Assembly (NCBI GenBank): GCA_017853515.1
Contig: JAFMJK010000115.1
Location: forward strand, 1 to 7,035
From: Chthoniobacterales bacterium
GTDB taxonomy: Bacteria; Verrucomicrobiota; Verrucomicrobiia; Chthoniobacterales; JACTMZ01
Direction of reading: 5' to 3'
Length of the DNA: 7,035 nucleotides
Shown here: positions 4,981 through 7,035 of the stretch, piece after piece
Position numbering within the stretch: position 1 is the first letter of the stretch
Layout of the letters: the number at the start of each line of letters is the position of its first letter
Notes under the pieces: generated by a model
What the model was told of the DNA's origin: nothing
The model's database searches: none
What the model saw: the letters and a program-made list of their open reading frames with translations, nothing else
Position numbers and translations under genes: made by a program

Positions 4981-5796
4981 TCAGGGCGCCGGCAGCCCAC
5001 GACGCAGGGCGGCCTGCAGCAACCCGGCCAAAGCGGACGCCGCCTGGCGGCCGGTGTCCATCACTTCGCCGTGCGAAAGCGGTTCGGACGAAACACCCGC
5101 CGCCCAATTGGTCAGGCACGAAAACGCCGCCACCCGCTGCCCGAGCGCGCGCGCCTGGATGGCCTCGAACACGGTCGACATGCCCACGGCGTCCGCGCCG
5201 AGGGTCCGCAGCATGCGCACCTCGGCCGGCGTCTCGTATTGCGGCCCCGGCACACAGGCATAGACGCCCTCGTGCAGCGTGATGCCCCCGTCACGCGCCA
5301 CCGCGCGGAAAAAATCGCGCAGCGGCGCTGTGTAAACATCCGACATGTCGTGGAAATTCGGTCCGCCCGAAAGAGGCGAAGCCGCGGTAAGGTTGAGATG
5401 ATCGGAGAGCATCATCCATTCCCCCGGCGCGAAATCCCGGTTGAGAGTGCCGGCCGCGTTGGTCAGCACGAGCGTGTCAGGCCCGAGCGAGGCCATCAAC
5501 CGGACGTGCGCGGCGATCTGGCGCGGCGTGTGCCCCTCGTAGTAGTGCACGCGTCCCATGGCCAGCAACAGCGGCACACCGGCGAGGCAGGCGCCGACAA
5601 ATTTTCCCGCGTGGCCGGGAACTTTCGATTCGGGCAAGCCGGCGATGGCGGAGTAAGGGATCTCGAAAAGTTTTTCCGCGGCGTCGGCGAAACTGCCCAG
5701 GCCCGAACCGAGCACCATGGCGGCATGCGGACGGAACCCGGCCAGCTCCGCGGGCAAAGCGCCGAATTCGTTCGCTGGGGATGACGGCGTGGTCAT
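4981..5796 (-). CDS. punA: purine nucleoside phosphorylase, class I trimeric type (PunA/XapA family)
   Basis: It cleaves purine (deoxy)nucleosides with phosphate to the free base and (deoxy)ribose 1-phosphate in purine salvage, in the cytoplasm. The 271 residues align with the trimeric PNP family of human PNP and bacterial PunA. The phosphate loop is VLGSGLGSFAD (S31), followed by PGHAGKF (H62), GRVHYYEGH (R82, H84) and LTNAAGTLN (112-119). The purine pocket shows GPQYETPAEVRML (Y187, E188), GADAVGMST (M206) and CLTNWAAG (N230). E188 and N230 correspond to human E201 and N243, so 6-oxopurines (inosine, guanosine) are the expected substrates; N230 argues against methylthioadenosine phosphorylase. 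H242 matches human H257. The gene starts 9 nt after the fabF stop with a GAGG ribosome site overlapping that stop, so it is probably cotranscribed and translationally coupled. The symbol follows family usage; xanthosine specificity cannot be excluded. Confidence 0.93.
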   Translation of the reverse strand: MTTPSSPANEFGALPAELAGFRPHAAMVLGSGLGSFADAAEKLFEIPYSAIAGLPESKVPGHAGKFVGACLAGVPLLLAMGRVHYYEGHTPRQIAAHVRLMASLGPDTLVLTNAAGTLNRDFAPGEWMMLSDHLNLTAASPLSGGPNFHDMSDVYTAPLRDFFRAVARDGGITLHEGVYACVPGPQYETPAEVRMLRTLGADAVGMSTVFEAIQARALGQRVAAFSCLTNWAAGVSSEPLSHGEVMDTGRQAASALAGLLQAALRRGLPAP

Positions 5797-5803
5797 CGCC
5801 GCG

Positions 5804-5807
5804 CCTC
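5804..5807 (-). promoter_or_regulatory. ribosome binding site of the phosphorylase gene, overlapping the fabF stop
   Basis: On the minus strand GAGG lies 7 nt before the ATG at 5796 and shares two bases with the fabF stop codon TGA (5808-5806). It is the only convincing Shine-Dalgarno-like site in the window and belongs to an internal operon gene, where fabF ribosomes would terminate on it. Confidence 0.5.
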
Positions 5808-7035
5808 AGACCGCCCTGATAAGCAGCGAGGAATTGTGACCGCCGAAACCGAAGGAATTGCTGATCGCCACCTTCACTTTTTTCTCCCGCGCCTTGTTCG
5901 GCACGTAGTCGAGGTCGCATTCCGGATCGGGTTGGTCGAGATTGATCGTCGGGGGGAGCACGCCGTCGCGCATGGCCATGACGCAGGCCGCCATTTCCAC
6001 CGCGCCGGCCGCGCCGAGGAGGTGGCCGGTCATCGATTTGGTCGAGCTGACGGCCAGCCCCTTTTTGGCGTGCTCGCCGAAGGCGCGCTTCATCGCCTTG
6101 GTCTCGCACACGTCGCCGACCGGGGTCGAGGTGCCGTGCGCGTTGATGTAGTCGACTTCTTCAGGATTCACTTTCGCGTGCTTCATGGCCATCGCCATGC
6201 AACGCGCGGCGCCCTCGCCGTCCGGGGAAGGAGCGCTCATGTGGTAGGCATCGGCGGTCAGGCCGTATCCGGTGACTTCACAGTAAATTTTCGCGCCGCG
6301 TTTTTTCGCGTGCTCGTATTCCTCGAGAATGATCACGCCGGCGCCCTCGCCCATGACGAATCCGTCGCGGTCCTTGTCGAAAGGACGCGAGGCGCGCTCC
6401 GGTTCGTCGTTGCGCACGCTCAACGCGCGCATGGCCGCGAAACCCGCGATGCCCACCGGGACGATGCACGCCTCGCTGCCGCCCGCGAGCATGACGTCCG
6501 CATCGCCGAATTTGATGATGCGCCACGCCTCTCCCATGCAGTGGTTGGCCGTGGCGCACGCCGTGACGATCGCCATGTTCGGGCCGCGCAGACCGTATTC
6601 CATGGAAATGAAACCGCTGGCCATGTTGCTGATCATCATCGGGATCATGAAAGGCGACGTGCGGTCGGGCCCTTTGGTCAGCATCTGCCCGACCTGCGTC
6701 TCCATGGTGGCCAAGCCGCCCACACCGCTGCCGATCATCACGCCCGTGCGGTCGAGATCGACCGAGCCGAGGTCGAGGCCCGAATCGTCGAGGCTCATCT
6801 TGGCGGCGCCCATGGCCAGCTGCGTGTAGCGGTCGGTGCGGCGCACATCTTTCGGCGTTTTGTAATAGGGCACCGGATCGTAGCCGCGCACCTCGCCGGC
6901 AATCCGGCAGTCGAATTTCTCCGTGTCGAAGGCGCTGATCCGGCCGATGCCGCTGCGCCCGGCCTTCAAACTCTCCCAGAAGGAAGGCAGGTCGTTGCCC
7001 ACGGGGCTGACCACTCCCATGCCTGTGATGACGAC
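5806..7035 (-). CDS. fabF: 3-oxoacyl-[acyl-carrier-protein] synthase II (FabF/KAS II), first codons beyond the right edge
   Basis: FabF condenses malonyl-ACP with acyl-ACP in the elongation cycle of type II fatty-acid synthesis. There are 409 open codons to the window edge. The frame runs through VVITG before MGVVSPVGND, so the true start lies a few codons past 7035 and the ATG at 7020 is internal; FabF proteins usually start M-x-R-R-V-V-V-T-G-M-G. Counting from the edge, the nucleophile is C160 (VTACATANH), with H300 (NAHGTSTPVGD), K333 (SSTKSMTGH) and H338 completing the KAS II active site (E. coli C163, H303, K335, H340). The GFGGHN loop lies near the C-terminus (396-401). Both halves of the thiolase fold are intact and the projected length (about 412) is normal. 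In many bacteria fabF follows acpP, which may lie just outside. Together with AccA it supplies fatty-acid synthesis, though the two genes are far apart here and on opposite strands. Confidence 0.97.
   Translation of the reverse strand, partial: VVITGMGVVSPVGNDLPSFWESLKAGRSGIGRISAFDTEKFDCRIAGEVRGYDPVPYYKTPKDVRRTDRYTQLAMGAAKMSLDDSGLDLGSVDLDRTGVMIGSGVGGLATMETQVGQMLTKGPDRTSPFMIPMMISNMASGFISMEYGLRGPNMAIVTACATANHCMGEAWRIIKFGDADVMLAGGSEACIVPVGIAGFAAMRALSVRNDEPERASRPFDKDRDGFVMGEGAGVIILEEYEHAKKRGAKIYCEVTGYGLTADAYHMSAPSPDGEGAARCMAMAMKHAKVNPEEVDYINAHGTSTPVGDVCETKAMKRAFGEHAKKGLAVSSTKSMTGHLLGAAGAVEMAACVMAMRDGVLPPTINLDQPDPECDLDYVPNKAREKKVKVAISNSFGFGGHNSSLLIRAV

Noticed and set aside
4236..5784. Two long + strand open frames opposite the sigma factor and the phosphorylase
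   Set aside because: Both are antisense shadows; the minus strand carries the ECF and PNP motifs without interruption.
7018..7020. ATG at 7020 as the fabF start
   Set aside because: The frame continues upstream as VVITG, matching the conserved FabF N-terminus, so the start is beyond the window.
1..7035. tRNA, rRNA, CRISPR, insertion sequence, integrase or phage genes
   Set aside because: No direct-repeat array, transposase or integrase motif or RNA gene was found. The window is filled by seven ordinary chromosomal genes.

Overview
The window is a compact bacterial chromosome segment, roughly 60-65% GC by eye, with seven protein-coding genes and no tRNA, rRNA, CRISPR array or mobile element that I can see. 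The genes are core metabolism plus a three-gene regulatory module. A plant/cyanobacterial-style long IspH, a stand-alone AccA, starts without Shine-Dalgarno sequences and a cysteine-free anti-sigma-like protein with an 'LKRYE..' N-terminus together suggest Verrucomicrobiota or a relative. That placement comes from memory of such proteins, not from a search.

Left part (1-2864): ispH (MEP isoprenoid pathway) runs leftward off the window edge. It is divergent from a 173-residue protein of unknown function on the + strand, which is followed by accA (carboxyltransferase alpha subunit of acetyl-CoA carboxylase). The 94-bp divergent gap holds a good sigma70-type promoter for ispH, placed so that the mRNA would be leaderless or nearly so.

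Middle part (2870-4928, all minus strand, read right to left): an ECF sigma factor, a small single-pass membrane protein that looks like its anti-sigma factor, and an exported DegS-sized trypsin-fold/PDZ protein. The genes are tightly packed: a 6-nt gap containing three overlapping ATGA signals, then a 23-nt gene overlap. The layout recalls envelope-stress modules (sigma factor, membrane anti-sigma, HtrA/DegS protease), but all three catalytic-triad positions of the protease are substituted (His to Ser, Asp to Gly, Ser to Gly). The anti-sigma-like protein also ends in Tyr-Ser-Phe, the Y-x-F type of C-terminus known to bind the DegS PDZ domain. This possible non-proteolytic sigma-control system is the most interesting part of the window.

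Right part (4981-7035, minus strand): fabF (3-ketoacyl-ACP synthase II, its first few codons beyond the right edge) followed after 9 nt by a class I purine nucleoside phosphorylase gene, probably one transcript. accA and the pseudoprotease gene converge with only 5 bp between their stop codons. There is no gene-free stretch above about 100 bp.
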